Notes: generated by a model from the sequence alone, not told the origin. A DNA stretch of 64,000 nt from Bacillota bacterium (GCA_021769295.1 JAETTD010000002.1:62001-126000), one strand, 5' to 3'; positions 34,130-43,411 are shown, counted from the stretch's first letter. Translations and numbers: made by a program.

Positions 34130-35182
34130 TTAATTATTCATATCGTCAATCAAGTCGGGATTTATCATAGGGACAGTAAGCTCGCATATTTGGCCGCTTT
34201 CGTCGTAGCCCCAGAAACACTGATAAAATCCGTCGCCGAATCCGGAGGCTACCATGACCATTTTTCTGCCTGTCTTAGGGTTGGTCCACTCTGCAAAATC
34301 TCCGCCTTCCCGCTGATACGCCGGCAGTGCCTTAAAGCTTTCTTCAAGCACCCCTGCGAAATAATCGTCATAATGATTCCCTTCAGGATTTGCCTCGTGC
34401 CATTCTCCTATAAAATCGTAAAAGGCTTTGGCTTCTTCTGCATCGCAAAAAGACATCATGCCTGCGTCCACAGGAAATCCGCACATAACGCCGTCTGAGG
34501 CCTTAAAGGCCGCCGTCTCTTCCGTAGGCCTTGCATTTTCATATCGAACGGCCTTTGTATCTTTGACCTTAAGCCTTGCCGTACACATGCGTATGCCTAC
34601 ATAAGGGTTACGGCATATGGATACTTCAACGGGATAAGTCCCTGCAGGTATGGTTGTTTCAAGTTCAGGACAGCATTTTCCCGCAGCTAGGTAACACAGA
34701 GGATCCGATACCACTATTCTTCCCGTAGGACAGTCCACTTGACCTACCGTAAGGAAAAACCTGTTTTCTGTCTTTACGAATTGCCTTTCTATCACGTCTT
34801 TGTCGATTTCCGTCCGGCTTATGTATTTAAGATTGGTTTCGAAGATCTGCCTGAACTCTTGCTGTCTGGCTTGCATCATCCAGTATGCCCTTATTTTTTC
34901 CACTATATCCTTACTTGCTTCAATAGCTGTATTATCATCGTATTTTTCCATATCGCTGAACACATGGCCGCAGTGCTCAAGTTCTTCGCCTTCATATCCG
35001 CCGCAGACTCCAAGCAGCCAGTCTCCCAGCAGTCCTTTTTTAAATTTGAATATGTAATAATGCAGGCCGTGCAAGTCAAATTCTTTTGTACATTCGATCT
35101 TTGACGGCGCTTTGCCCAGTTCATCTGGGTGAGAAAGCCATTCTATCATGGCTTTTTTGGCTGCCTGTTTCTGTTTTTCCAT
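34130..35182 (-). CDS. DUF4241 domain protein
   Basis: The 350-aa protein has a C-terminal DUF4241 region (GRIVVSDPLCYLAAGKCCPE, then PAGTYPVEVSICRNPYVGIR and the FPVDAGMMSFCDAEEAKAFY stretch) of unknown function. The first ~130 residues are a separate helical part rich in acidic and aromatic residues. DUF4241 proteins are sometimes found in polymorphic toxin immunity loci. Here it lies 7 bp upstream of the B3/4 gene. Confidence 0.82.
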   Translation of the reverse strand: MEKQKQAAKKAMIEWLSHPDELGKAPSKIECTKEFDLHGLHYYIFKFKKGLLGDWLLGVCGGYEGEELEHCGHVFSDMEKYDDNTAIEASKDIVEKIRAYWMMQARQQEFRQIFETNLKYISRTEIDKDVIERQFVKTENRFFLTVGQVDCPTGRIVVSDPLCYLAAGKCCPELETTIPAGTYPVEVSICRNPYVGIRMCTARLKVKDTKAVRYENARPTEETAAFKASDGVMCGFPVDAGMMSFCDAEEAKAFYDFIGEWHEANPEGNHYDDYFAGVLEESFKALPAYQREGGDFAEWTNPKTGRKMVMVASGFGDGFYQCFWGYDESGQICELTVPMINPDLIDDMNN

Positions 35183-35295
35183 TGTTTCGTCTCCTTTTAT
35201 ATTATTTTTTACTCGCCTGCCGGCGATTTATACTCTGCCTTTATCATGTCTGTCTTCTATTACAGAATAATCCTGCAAGCCGAAAATTTCAAGAT

Positions 35296-36156
35296 TTACT
35301 CTTCAAACTCCTTTTCGTGTGCTTTAAAAAAGTCGTAGTACATTCTGACGTTCTTAAGCTCCGTCCATTTTTTCGCCCTGACCGGCGACTCGTCCATGTC
35401 ATAAATTCTGGCTTCTCTCATGGAAAGGAGGAAAGGTGAATGGGTTGCGATTATGAACTGGCTGTTAAAGAACCGTGCCGAATCTTTTATATATCCTATG
35501 AGCTCTTTCTGCCTTTCGGGGGAAAGGCTGTTTTCAGGCTCGTCCAGCAGATAGAGCCCTTGTTTTTCGATTTTTTCCACGAAATATCTGAATGCGCTTT
35601 CTCCGTTGGAATGTTCCCTGACGTTGTCCATGACGTTCTTTCTGACATACTGGGACTGGGTTGTGCGGCGGCTAAGGTTGACTTTTTTTAATTTTTCGTA
35701 GTCGTCGAGGGTTTTGAATTTAAAGTCGGAATACTTGCTGTCCATGTAATCTTTTAGCAGTTCTTCCCTTCTCAAATCTATTCCCTCATTGATGTTTCTT
35801 ATGTTGAGCATAAAGTCGAACACATCGTCGCTGGTTATGACGCGGCTGTCCTCCGGCACGGCCCTTGCTATCCTGTAATCGCATAGCTTTATATAGTCTT
35901 CAAAGAAGCTGCTGCGGTTATAGAGAGAATCCCGCTCAAGCCTGAGAGTTTCTCCTATGACGTTGAGGACTGTCGTCTTTCCTGAGCCGTTGCCTCCGTA
36001 AAAAATGGTTATGGGTTCAAAGCTGACTGCTCCAAGGCCGCCGCGTGAAAGGACTTTGAAGGGATAATAGCTGTCGTAGCATGTCCTTCGCTGGTTCATT
36101 AAAAAAGTGTATTCTGTTTCTCTGTCGGGAAAATAAAAATCCGATAAATAAATCAT
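35296..36156 (-). CDS. AAA family ATPase (RecF/SMC-like, AAA_21)
   Basis: The 286-aa ATPase has Walker A FYGGNGSGKTTVLNVIGE near residue 53, a Q-rich insertion, and the signature/Walker B in LYLLDEPENSLSPERQKEL, with H-loop FIIATHSPFLL. Such proteins stand alone or pair with a TOPRIM nuclease (Old-type). No nuclease domain or partner is adjacent, so function stays open. Confidence 0.85.
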   Translation of the reverse strand: MIYLSDFYFPDRETEYTFLMNQRRTCYDSYYPFKVLSRGGLGAVSFEPITIFYGGNGSGKTTVLNVIGETLRLERDSLYNRSSFFEDYIKLCDYRIARAVPEDSRVITSDDVFDFMLNIRNINEGIDLRREELLKDYMDSKYSDFKFKTLDDYEKLKKVNLSRRTTQSQYVRKNVMDNVREHSNGESAFRYFVEKIEKQGLYLLDEPENSLSPERQKELIGYIKDSARFFNSQFIIATHSPFLLSMREARIYDMDESPVRAKKWTELKNVRMYYDFFKAHEKEFEE

Positions 36157-36189
36157 GGCGCCTCCTTTTGGGTGGTTTGGGGTTTAGGC

Positions 36190-36924
36190 TTAGGTCTTAC
36201 GCTTGGGGCGATAATCTATATTTGCCTTTTTCGCCTGCCAAACCAAATCTTTTGTCTTTAAAGTGTATTTCTTTCCGTCTTTTATGAAATGCGTACCCAG
36301 CTGTCTGAATTGGAAGCTCACTTCTTTTCTCATGCACTGCTTCCTTATATCGAGAATCCAGTCATAGTCAAGCGGTCTGCCGAAATAGTCTGATTCTCCT
36401 CCTGCTACTACAAGCTCGATGTCGTTCAAATACCTTTCAATGTCTATTCTTTCCAGCAAAGGCTGGGCTGTTATACATTTGTGTTTTATAGGCAGACGCT
36501 GAAAGACGGATAGTTTTTTATCTGCGTTTGCCTGATTTTCCACGGTACAGCATACGATTACGTTGTCATAGCCTTCTCCCCAGTCGGGCGGAACGCAGTC
36601 AGCAAATCTTTCTATTCTCTTTGTGAGAAAGAGGAAGGTTAAGTCTTTTCTTTCTTTTATCATGTCCCAACATTCCTGCCGCCATGGGTCTGCGTCTTCA
36701 ATGAGAAAGTCGGAGGAAAAACACATATATACAGAGGGCACACCGTCTCCCGGCTTGACCTTATAACTGCCGTCTTTTAGCTTCTGCACCGGTTTATAAA
36801 AGTCTTTTGTTTTCACTATGTCGTCGGTATCAACATTCCTTTTAGCATCGCCTTTGTGAATATAGCAATGCTTGCAGCCTTCGCTGCATTTGTGACAGCC
36901 ACGCCACGGATTCCATATTGTCAT
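36190..36924 (-). CDS. Gp37/Gp68 (DUF5131) family protein
   Basis: The 244-aa protein has the phage Gp37/68-type signature: WNPWRGCHKCSEGCKHCYIH, with Cys arranged like a radical-SAM CxxxCxxC site, then FLTKRIERF and GGESDYFGRPLDYDWILDIR. Homologues occur in phages and bacteria and are thought to be radical SAM-like enzymes of unknown substrate. A repeat region lies upstream, with no promoter I would defend. Confidence 0.83.
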   Translation of the reverse strand: MTIWNPWRGCHKCSEGCKHCYIHKGDAKRNVDTDDIVKTKDFYKPVQKLKDGSYKVKPGDGVPSVYMCFSSDFLIEDADPWRQECWDMIKERKDLTFLFLTKRIERFADCVPPDWGEGYDNVIVCCTVENQANADKKLSVFQRLPIKHKCITAQPLLERIDIERYLNDIELVVAGGESDYFGRPLDYDWILDIRKQCMRKEVSFQFRQLGTHFIKDGKKYTLKTKDLVWQAKKANIDYRPKRKT

Positions 36925-36982
36925 AATTATGACTCCTTATCTTATGTTTATAGCCTCTGCCCGCCAAGCGGCATTGATTGAC

Positions 36983-37240
36983 CGTTTGGCGCATTTTTGT
37001 GTTCGATGTGCCTACACTCTGCGGATTGGCACATTTTTGCGTTCGATGTTGCTTATACTCTGCGGATTGGCACATTTTGCGTTCGATGTGCCTTATACTC
37101 TACGGATTGGCACATTTTTGCGTTCGATGTTGCTTATACTCTGCGGATTGGCGCATTTTGCGTTCGATGTGCCTTATACTCTGCGGACCGGCGCATTTTT
37201 GTGTTAATTATGATTTATATCCCGTGGACCAGCGCCTTTG
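36983..37240. repeat. 40/41-bp alternating tandem repeat (81-bp higher-order unit)
   Basis: GGCRCATTTT recurs at 36988, 37028, 37069, 37109, 37150 and 37190, with a decayed copy near 37231. Steps alternate 40, 41, 40, 41, 40, 41 bp. Two sub-units alternate, one with GATGTTGCTTATACTC and one with GATGTGCCTTATACTC. The second makes TGTGCC/GGCACA hairpins with the next unit. The last unit overlaps the 3' end of the nucleotidyltransferase gene. It fills the gap between that gene and the Gp37/Gp68-like gene. Confidence 0.85.
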
Positions 37241-37844
37241 ACCACTCCAGTAGCAAGGCTGACAAGGTGTCAAATGCCGCATTTCCTTCAAGTATCTGCC
37301 GTTCCTGAGCCGATACGGCTTCTGCCAGTTCGCTTCTTTTCTTTATGTAAATGCCCGTCTTTAAAAAATATTTTGCCTGCATCACGAACCTTGCCGCCTT
37401 GCAAAGATCCTTCAAAATATCCGGACTCTTCTCATGCAGACAATTATGCACGCATCCGTGATATATGTTGCAGGCGCCTGTGTGAACGGCCCTCCTTATA
37501 TCTTCTTCTTTTATTGAATTTTTAATTTCTTCAAGGCTGCCCAAAATGGCTTTGGTATCATGGCAAAACTGAAACAAATCAGCTTTGTCCCATGATTCAA
37601 GTTCTTCCCAGCCTGAAACGAAGCCGCATATCAGCTCACGGTTTGGCAGTCTTGAAATTGCCATGTCGTATATTTCCAGGTCTTTCATATCTATTCTGTC
37701 TAAAATCAGCACCACGTCTATATCGCTGTTTGCCGCAGCCTCACCTCTGCCGTAACTTCCCTGAAGCCCCATAAACATGATTCTGTCTCCGAAAGTTTCC
37801 GCCATGCTGCGGCTATAGTCTTTTATCCATTCGTTTATGTCCAT
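37215..37844 (-). CDS. nucleotidyltransferase domain protein
   Basis: The 209-aa protein has the minimal nucleotidyltransferase motif LQGSYGRGEAAANSDIDVVL (G-S...S-D-I-D, both catalytic Asp present) at residues 27-46. A helical C-terminal part follows (about residues 120-209). Similar proteins are aminoglycoside-like transferases or HEPN/MNT-type antitoxins; no HEPN partner is adjacent. The 3' end lies in the tandem repeat region. Confidence 0.85.
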   Translation of the reverse strand: MDINEWIKDYSRSMAETFGDRIMFMGLQGSYGRGEAAANSDIDVVLILDRIDMKDLEIYDMAISRLPNRELICGFVSGWEELESWDKADLFQFCHDTKAILGSLEEIKNSIKEEDIRRAVHTGACNIYHGCVHNCLHEKSPDILKDLCKAARFVMQAKYFLKTGIYIKKRSELAEAVSAQERQILEGNAAFDTLSALLLEWSKALVHGI

Positions 37845-37920
37845 ATTTCCTCCCCTTTTAATCTGTTTGCTGTTTCACCATACGCCGGCTCCACTGCCGG
37901 CGCAGTTGCCCATTAAGCAA

Positions 37921-38174
37921 TGTTGTCAGAATTTCCAAATACGCTTAATCTGCCAACAAAATTTACATTAAATGTAAGTTCATCTGCCTGAAGCGGGGTT
38001 TTGTTGGCAGTTTCAGCGAATATTTAATTTTTGCCAACAGTTTTTACGAAAAAGTGTTGGCAGATTTCGCTGATTCCTTAAAAATGACAACATCGACATG
38101 TTTCGACACGTAAAATCCATGTAATTCGCAGGATTATGTTGTCAGATTCCGGCTTATTCAAAATCCTGCCAACA
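37921..38174 (+). repeat. family-1 four-palindrome repeat (complete, 38-bp subtype)
   Basis: 38-bp segments at 37921-37958, 38002-38039, 38055-38092 and 38137-38174, with gaps 43, 15 and 44 bp. Each segment is itself an imperfect palindrome (TGTTGGCAGA...TTGCCAACA). Gap 1 holds TTACATTAAATGTAA; gap 3 begins TCGACATGTTTCGACACG. No coding potential. Confidence 0.88.
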
Positions 38175-38291
38175 TTTCCGGGACGAGCCTGTGTACTTAT
38201 AAAACCTGTATCTGCAGGTATTTCTGATAAGCTTCATTTAATCAAGGTCGCACCATTTCTCAAAGCCTCAGCACTACTCCTCGCCGGAAAA

Positions 38292-38548
38292 TGTTGGCTC
38301 AGTTGCTGTATTTCTTAAAATCAGCCAACAAAATTTACATTAAATGTAAATTTATTCGTCCAAAGCGGGGCTTTGTTGGCTTTTTGTGCCTGAAGTCGAG
38401 AATCGGACAACAAAAAACGCAAAAAACGTTGTCCAAAACGCCTCGCTCTCCATAAAAAGCCAACATCGACATGTTTCGACACGGGGCGAGCAGGTATTAT
38501 GTAAACCTATGTTGGCCGTTTGCAGATTTCTTGCAAATTCCGCCAACA
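38292..38548 (+). repeat. family-1 four-palindrome repeat (complete, 39-bp subtype)
   Basis: 39-bp segments at 38292-38330, 38374-38412, 38427-38465 and 38510-38548, with gaps 43, 14 and 44 bp. P2 and P3 pair through TGTTGGCTTTTT/AAAAAGCCAACA outside and GGACAAC/GTTGTCC inside. The GTAAACCTATGTTGGC junction is identical to that of the 15.6-kb copy. Confidence 0.88.
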
Positions 38549-38704
38549 TTTCCGGGCAAATTAGCTAATCTGCAGGTACACCCTTTGCGGCACAATCGAC
38601 ACAAGTATTTGCGTTCATTATACCATGCTCTCGCCATATATGCACCCTTGACTTTTATCCACAGCCAATGGTAAAATTGTATACGATTTTTAGGAGGTTT
38701 TTAA

Positions 38705-39364
38705 ATGCTGACATTAGACTTTTTAAGCAATGACTATAAAGAGAAAAAGACGCCCACCCAGTTGGCTGAGGAAAGCATCGAAATAGACATAATCACAGGC
38801 AGGCTGCCTTCCGGCAAAAGAATAAACGAGCAGGATTTATGCAAGAAGTATAATATGAGCCGTACTCCCATAAGAGAGATTCTCCGACGCATTGAGGGAA
38901 ACGGGCTTGCCCGCTCCATACCAAACAGGGGTGTATTTGCTGTAGGTCTTACGCAAAAAGATGTCGATGACTTTTTTTATTTAAAAAGCATCCTTGAGGT
39001 GCAATGCGTAAGGTGGGCAATTGAACGAATTGAAGATTATCAAATGGAACTGCTTGAAGAGACCTTTGACTTTATGCAGTTCTATACCATGAGCAACGAC
39101 TTGGATAAAATTCTTAAAATAAACGAAGGGTTTGACGCCATAATCTATAATGCTTCCCATAGCACTGAGCTGGAAAAGCGGCTTCACCGCTATAACTTCA
39201 TAATCAAATACGCCAATGCGGACATTAAATATCCTCTTAATTATCTGCCTACGGTTTTGGAAGAGCACAGAGCAATCTTTAATGCCTTTGCCTCTGGAAA
39301 TCCCGATGCCGGAGCTGAAGCAACGGAAATACACATGTATAAATCCATGCTTAGAAGGAAATAG
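38705..39364 (+). CDS. GntR family (FCD-type) transcriptional regulator
   Basis: The 219-aa protein has the GntR winged HTH (RINEQDLCKKYNMSRTPIRE, then ILRRIEGNGLARSIPNRG, about residues 38-78) and a helical FCD-like effector domain. AGGAGG precedes the ATG. It stands alone, downstream of the repeat cluster and convergent with mntP; its target is not evident. Confidence 0.92.
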   Translation: MLTLDFLSNDYKEKKTPTQLAEESIEIDIITGRLPSGKRINEQDLCKKYNMSRTPIREILRRIEGNGLARSIPNRGVFAVGLTQKDVDDFFYLKSILEVQCVRWAIERIEDYQMELLEETFDFMQFYTMSNDLDKILKINEGFDAIIYNASHSTELEKRLHRYNFIIKYANADIKYPLNYLPTVLEEHRAIFNAFASGNPDAGAEATEIHMYKSMLRRK

Positions 39365-39398
39365 CCAAGCTGCTGAATGTAAGGCCTTTTTATACTGC

Positions 39399-39971
39399 TC
39401 ATATATATCCCAGATGCTCTAAAAGAATTTTTAATCCTATGAGAATCAAAATTATGCCGCCTGCCAAAGCAGCTTTATCCTTATAGCGTGCCCCGAATCT
39501 GTTTCCGATTATGACGCCGGCAGAAGACAGAATAAAGGTTGTAACGCCTATTGTAGCGGCTGCAATTCCTATGTCTACCCTTAAAAATGCAAACGATATT
39601 CCTACGGCCAGCGCATCTATGCTGGTAGCCACCGCCAGTATAAACAACTCCTTTATGTCAAGCACGCTGTCCGCAGAGAGATGCTCGTCATCATCTTCTC
39701 CTCTCAGGACATCGGCTATCATCTTTCCGCCGATAAAGGCCAGCAAAGCAAAGGCAATCCAATGATCTACCGAGACTATGTATTCTTCAAATTGCTTTCC
39801 GAGAAAATATCCAGCCATGGGCATAATCGCCTGAAATCCTCCGAAGAACAGCGCTATCACCAAAATATTTTCCAATTTGATTCTCCGCATGGAAAGACCT
39901 TTGCATATGGCAACTGCAAACGCATCCATGGATAATCCTATGCCTATCATAAATATCTCAAAAAATCCCAT
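39399..39971 (-). CDS. mntP: manganese efflux pump MntP
   Basis: The 190-aa, six-helix protein carries MntP signatures (GLSMDAFAVAICKGLSM and ATSIDALAVGISFAFL, both containing the metal-site Asp) and a C-terminal GGIILILIGLKILLEHLG. It exports Mn2+. No yybP-ykoY riboswitch is visible upstream; the leader region is taken by the family-2 hairpin array. Confidence 0.93.
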   Translation of the reverse strand: MGFFEIFMIGIGLSMDAFAVAICKGLSMRRIKLENILVIALFFGGFQAIMPMAGYFLGKQFEEYIVSVDHWIAFALLAFIGGKMIADVLRGEDDDEHLSADSVLDIKELFILAVATSIDALAVGISFAFLRVDIGIAAATIGVTTFILSSAGVIIGNRFGARYKDKAALAGGIILILIGLKILLEHLGYI

Positions 39972-40078
39972 AATTCCTCCGGCAGATTATTGGTTTATCG
40001 AATTTGATTTTACAACAAGTCGGCTGTAATCGCAATATATGTTTTATATACCATATTATATTCCCACGCTTAAGGGGG

Positions 40079-40420
40079 CTACCGCACATCCGATTGAAAA
40101 GTCGGCTGTGCAAAGTTGGTGATGATGCAGGCAGCAGACTGGTGGGCGACGAGGTAGAAAGCAGCGAGACTGCCGTAAACCTTAAATTTTCTTTGAATTT
40201 CGGCATTTTGACCGCAGTTATAAGGTTCAAATTGCCGTAAAGTTTGCAATTTCTTTTAAATACGGCTTTTTATACGCCGTAGGAAGGGTAAAACTGCCGT
40301 AAATTTGAAAATTTTCTTGATTTGCGGCATTTTGAAGGGAAATAAGGCGGCAAAAGTGCCGCAAAAGAAAGATTTTCTTAACTTTGCGGCACTTTTCAAT
40401 TCAGTCGGCTGTGCGACATG
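40079..40420 (+). repeat. family-2 element: four 35-bp hairpins at exact 62-bp steps
   Basis: TGCCG starts hairpins at 40172, 40234, 40296 and 40358, each 62 bp apart. Each hairpin is exactly 35 bp (TGCCGTAAA...CGGCA), preceded by AAA and followed by TTTT. The ends are imperfect inverted repeats (CGCACATCCGATTGAAAA left; CAGTCGGCTGTGCGACA right). An inverted homologue lies at about 53926-54267, with gap sequences conserved position by position. The last hairpin (AGTGCCGCAAA/TTTGCGGCACT, perfect 11 bp, then TTTT) may also terminate clpB transcription. Confidence 0.85.
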
Positions 40421-40438
40421 GCTTTATTAAAAGGACGT

Positions 40439-43030
40439 TTATTCAGCGCTGAAAACAAGCCCGCTTCCGTCGCTGTCTATCATTATCTTTTGTCCGTCTA
40501 CGATAGCGCCTCTGATAATCATCTCTGCTATTTCCGTTTCAACATGTTTCTGCAGATAACGTTTCACAGGGCGTGCTCCGTAATGAGCATCGTATGCTTC
40601 GTCAGCAATGAAATCTTTTGCAGACTCCGAAAATTCAAGGCGCATATCTCTGTTTTCAAGTCTCTTTTCAAGACCCGCAAGGGACAGATGAATTATTTTG
40701 GTAATCTGCTGCTTGGTCAAAGGACTGAAAAGTATTATATCATCTATCCTGTTGAGGAATTCCGGCCTGAAATAGCCCTTAAGCTGATTCAATACCTTTT
40801 CTTCCACATCTTCAGAAATCTTTCCGTCATCTTGCATGCTCTCAATCAAATCGCTGCTTCCTATATTGGAAGTCATTATGACAACGGTGTTTTTAAAGTC
40901 GACGGTACGTCCCTGATTGTCGGTTAAGCGTCCGTCATCCAAAAGCTGAAGCAATATGTTGAATACGTCCGGGTGGGCTTTTTCGATTTCGTCGAACAGT
41001 ATTACGCTGTAAGGTTTGCGGCGAACCGCTTCCGTAAGCTGGCCGCCTTCGTCGTATCCCACATATCCCGGAGGCGCTCCCACGAGTCTCGATACGGAAT
41101 GTTTTTCCATATATTCTGACATGTCTATACGTATCATGTTCTTTTCCGTATCAAAGAGCGATTCGGAAAGAGCCTTGGCAAGTTCCGTCTTTCCTACGCC
41201 GGTAGGTCCGAGGAATATGAAGGAACCTATAGGTCTGTTCTCGTCTTTAAGTCCTGCTCTGGCCCTCAAAATGGCCTCTGAAACCGCTTTTACGCCGTCT
41301 TCCTGACCGATTACTCTTTTATGGAGAATTTCCGGCAATTTGAGGAGTTTTTCCCTCTCGCTTTCCACCAGCTTGCTTACAGGTATTCCTGTCCAGCCCG
41401 AAATGACCTCTGCAATCTCTTCTTCCGTCACTTCTTCTTTCAGCAGCCTTTCTTCGTCAGCCTTGGCGGCTTGCTGCTTTTCTTCTTCCAGCTTCTTCTC
41501 AAGCTCCGGAAGAGTTCCGTATTTTAGCTGAGCCAGTTTCTCCAAATCATAGTTTCGTTCGGCTTCTTCCATTTTGTGTTTTACTTCTTCGATTTGCTGC
41601 TTTGTAGCCTTAACTTCGGAAATAGCCTTCTTTTCGTTTTCCCACTTTGCCCTCATAACCGAATTTTCTTCTTTAAGGGCTGCCAGTTCCTTTTCAAGAG
41701 CCTCAAGCCTTGCTTTGGAGCCCTTGTCCGTTTCTTTTCCCAAGGCCTGCTTTTCAATTTCAAGCTGCATTATCTTTCTCGAAATTTCGTCAAGTTCGGC
41801 AGGCATGCTGTCGATTTCCGTTCTGATTCTTGCCGCCGCTTCATCCATAAGGTCTATAGCCTTATCCGGCAAAAACCTGTCGCTTATATATCTGTCTGAT
41901 AATGTGGCGCAGGCAATCAAAGCTCCGTCTGTTATTCTTACTCCGTGGTGTATTTCAAAACGTTCTTTCAAGCCTCTGAGAATTGAAATGGTATCTTCCA
42001 CCGTAGGCTGGTCTACGAGAACCTTCTGAAATCTTCTTTCAAGGGCTGCGTCCTTTTCTATATATTTTCTGTATTCGTCAAGGGTTGTCGCTCCGATGCA
42101 GTGGAGTTCGCCTCTTGCCAGCTTAGGTTTGAGAAGGTTTCCGGCATCCATTGAGCCTTCTGTTCTTCCTGCGCCGACTATATTGTGTATTTCATCTATG
42201 AAGAGAATGATTCTGCCCTCTGACTTTTCTATTTCGTTTATTACAGCCTTTAGCCTTTCCTCAAATTCTCCCCTGAATTTTGCTCCTGCAATGAGCGCAC
42301 CCATATCCAGCGCAAATATGGTCTTGTCTTTTAAACCTTCCGGCACATCTCCATTTAATATTCTCTGGGCAAGGCCTTCTACGACGGCTGTCTTTCCGAC
42401 TCCCGGCTCTCCTATAAGGACGGGATTATTTTTTGTCCTCCTCGAAAGTATCTGAACCGCATGACGAATCTCCGCATCTCTGCCGATTACGGGGTCCAGC
42501 TTTCCTTCTCTTGCCATTTCAACCAAGTCCCTGCCGTACTTTGAAAGAGCGTCGTAATTATCCTCCGGATTCTGACTGGTTACCCGCTGATTTCCTCTCA
42601 CCTTTGAAAGGGCGTTAAGGAAATCGTTTTTGTTGATACCGAATCTGTCAAATATTTTTGCGCTTGGAGTCCCCTCCTCTTCAAGCAACGCCAGATACAG
42701 ATGCTCAACGCTTACATATTCGTCTTTAAACTGCTGGGCAATTTTTTCCCCATTGAGGAGAATCTGCGAAAATCTCCTTGAGGTATACATGCTGTCGGCC
42801 GCTCCCGAAACTTTGGGAAGCTTATCTATTTCGCTCTGCAAATCGGCAGTTACGGCAGCCACATCCACGTTATTGAATTGAAGCAATTTTGGAATCAGGC
42901 CGTCTTTTTGCATCAGCAATGCCAAGTGCAGATGTTCTACTTCGAGCATCTGCTGTCCGTAAGACAAAGCGATGTTTTGGCTATCCATAATTGCTGACTG
43001 TGCATTCTGTGTGTATTTTTCCATGTTCAT
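40439..43030 (-). CDS. clpB: ATP-dependent disaggregase ClpB
   Basis: The 863-aa chaperone rescues aggregated protein together with DnaK. It has an N-domain (residues 1-145), NBD1 with Walker [14 protein letters not shown] and [11 protein letters not shown], the M-domain coiled coil (about 400-525), and NBD2 with Walker [14 protein letters not shown] and sensor text NRIDDIILF. The M-domain marks it as ClpB rather than ClpA/C. The start ATG 43030 has AAAGGGGG upstream; an earlier in-frame ATG lacks one. A perfect CIRCE element and a promoter lie directly upstream. Confidence 0.97.
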   Translation of the reverse strand: MNMEKYTQNAQSAIMDSQNIALSYGQQMLEVEHLHLALLMQKDGLIPKLLQFNNVDVAAVTADLQSEIDKLPKVSGAADSMYTSRRFSQILLNGEKIAQQFKDEYVSVEHLYLALLEEEGTPSAKIFDRFGINKNDFLNALSKVRGNQRVTSQNPEDNYDALSKYGRDLVEMAREGKLDPVIGRDAEIRHAVQILSRRTKNNPVLIGEPGVGKTAVVEGLAQRILNGDVPEGLKDKTIFALDMGALIAGAKFRGEFEERLKAVINEIEKSEGRIILFIDEIHNIVGAGRTEGSMDAGNLLKPKLARGELHCIGATTLDEYRKYIEKDAALERRFQKVLVDQPTVEDTISILRGLKERFEIHHGVRITDGALIACATLSDRYISDRFLPDKAIDLMDEAAARIRTEIDSMPAELDEISRKIMQLEIEKQALGKETDKGSKARLEALEKELAALKEENSVMRAKWENEKKAISEVKATKQQIEEVKHKMEEAERNYDLEKLAQLKYGTLPELEKKLEEEKQQAAKADEERLLKEEVTEEEIAEVISGWTGIPVSKLVESEREKLLKLPEILHKRVIGQEDGVKAVSEAILRARAGLKDENRPIGSFIFLGPTGVGKTELAKALSESLFDTEKNMIRIDMSEYMEKHSVSRLVGAPPGYVGYDEGGQLTEAVRRKPYSVILFDEIEKAHPDVFNILLQLLDDGRLTDNQGRTVDFKNTVVIMTSNIGSSDLIESMQDDGKISEDVEEKVLNQLKGYFRPEFLNRIDDIILFSPLTKQQITKIIHLSLAGLEKRLENRDMRLEFSESAKDFIADEAYDAHYGARPVKRYLQKHVETEIAEMIIRGAIVDGQKIMIDSDGSGLVFSAE

Positions 43031-43060
43031 AAACTCATCCCCCTTTCTGTTTATACACAC

Positions 43061-43089
43061 ATTCTACACCCTGCGAATGTAAATGTAAA
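43061..43089 (-). promoter_or_regulatory. sigma-A promoter of clpB
   Basis: On the minus strand TTTACA (43084-43089) and TAGAAT (43061-43066) are 17 bp apart, about 30 bp upstream of the start codon. The CIRCE element sits immediately upstream of the -35. Confidence 0.75.
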
Positions 43090-43096
43090 GAGTTTT

Positions 43097-43123
43097 TTAG
43101 CACTCATTTAGATAGAGTGCTAA
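43097..43123 (-). promoter_or_regulatory. CIRCE operator (HrcA binding site)
   Basis: TTAGCACTC and GAGTGCTAA are separated by exactly 9 bp, a perfect match to the CIRCE consensus. HrcA binds it and represses at normal temperature. clpB is thus predicted to be in the HrcA heat-shock regulon here, along with groESL/dnaK elsewhere. Confidence 0.95.
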
Positions 43124-43145
43124 TAATTTTGTAAAAGCCGTGGAG

Positions 43146-43281
43146 CGTTATACAAATTTGCGGTTTTTGTATACTTTGTATACCGGTTTTGGCTTATGTG
43201 TATACCGCCGGTATACTTTTTCTGCGTTCCCGTATACTTTGTACCATGGTTTGGCGATTTTTGTATACTGCGGGTACCCCC
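43146..43281. repeat. GTATAC-rich imperfect repeat region
   Basis: GTATAC occurs several times between 43168 and 43270, with a duplicated TTTTTGTATACTTTGTATAC-like passage and GGTTTTGGC/GGTTTGGC text. The stretch is composed of short dyads and has no reading frame of note. It separates the CIRCE/clpB promoter from the family-3 unit. Confidence 0.6.
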
Positions 43282-43284
43282 GCT

Positions 43285-43346
43285 GGCAGCACGTTTTTGT
43301 GAATTCACGTAATAATGTTACGACTCTTCCAAATTTATGTTGTCAC
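43285..43346 (-). repeat. solitary family-3 unit (GTGAATTCAC), minus orientation
   Basis: GTGAATTCAC lies at 43299-43308. Read on the minus strand, the flanks GACAACATAA...GTAACATTATTAC before it and AAAAACGTGC after it match the 62-bp unit of the arrays at 11.8 and 23.6 kb. Only one copy is present. Confidence 0.75.
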
Positions 43347-43411
43347 CAGCCTATGACTTGGTATGGAGCCGAAAAAATGTTAATCTTTACCGAAACCGTG
43401 TTATCAGACAT

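Noticed and set aside
35183..35295. Additional small gene between DUF4241 and the AAA ATPase
   Set aside because: Frames here are very short and lack ribosome sites; I see nothing in this gap beyond ordinary intergenic sequence.
39972..40078. yybP-ykoY manganese riboswitch before mntP
   Set aside because: The conserved loops of that class are not visible between the repeat element and the mntP start.
40172..40392. CRISPR array (TGCCG hairpins)
   Set aside because: The 35-bp repeats are diverged, and the 27-bp gaps are conserved between the two genomic copies, unlike acquired spacers.
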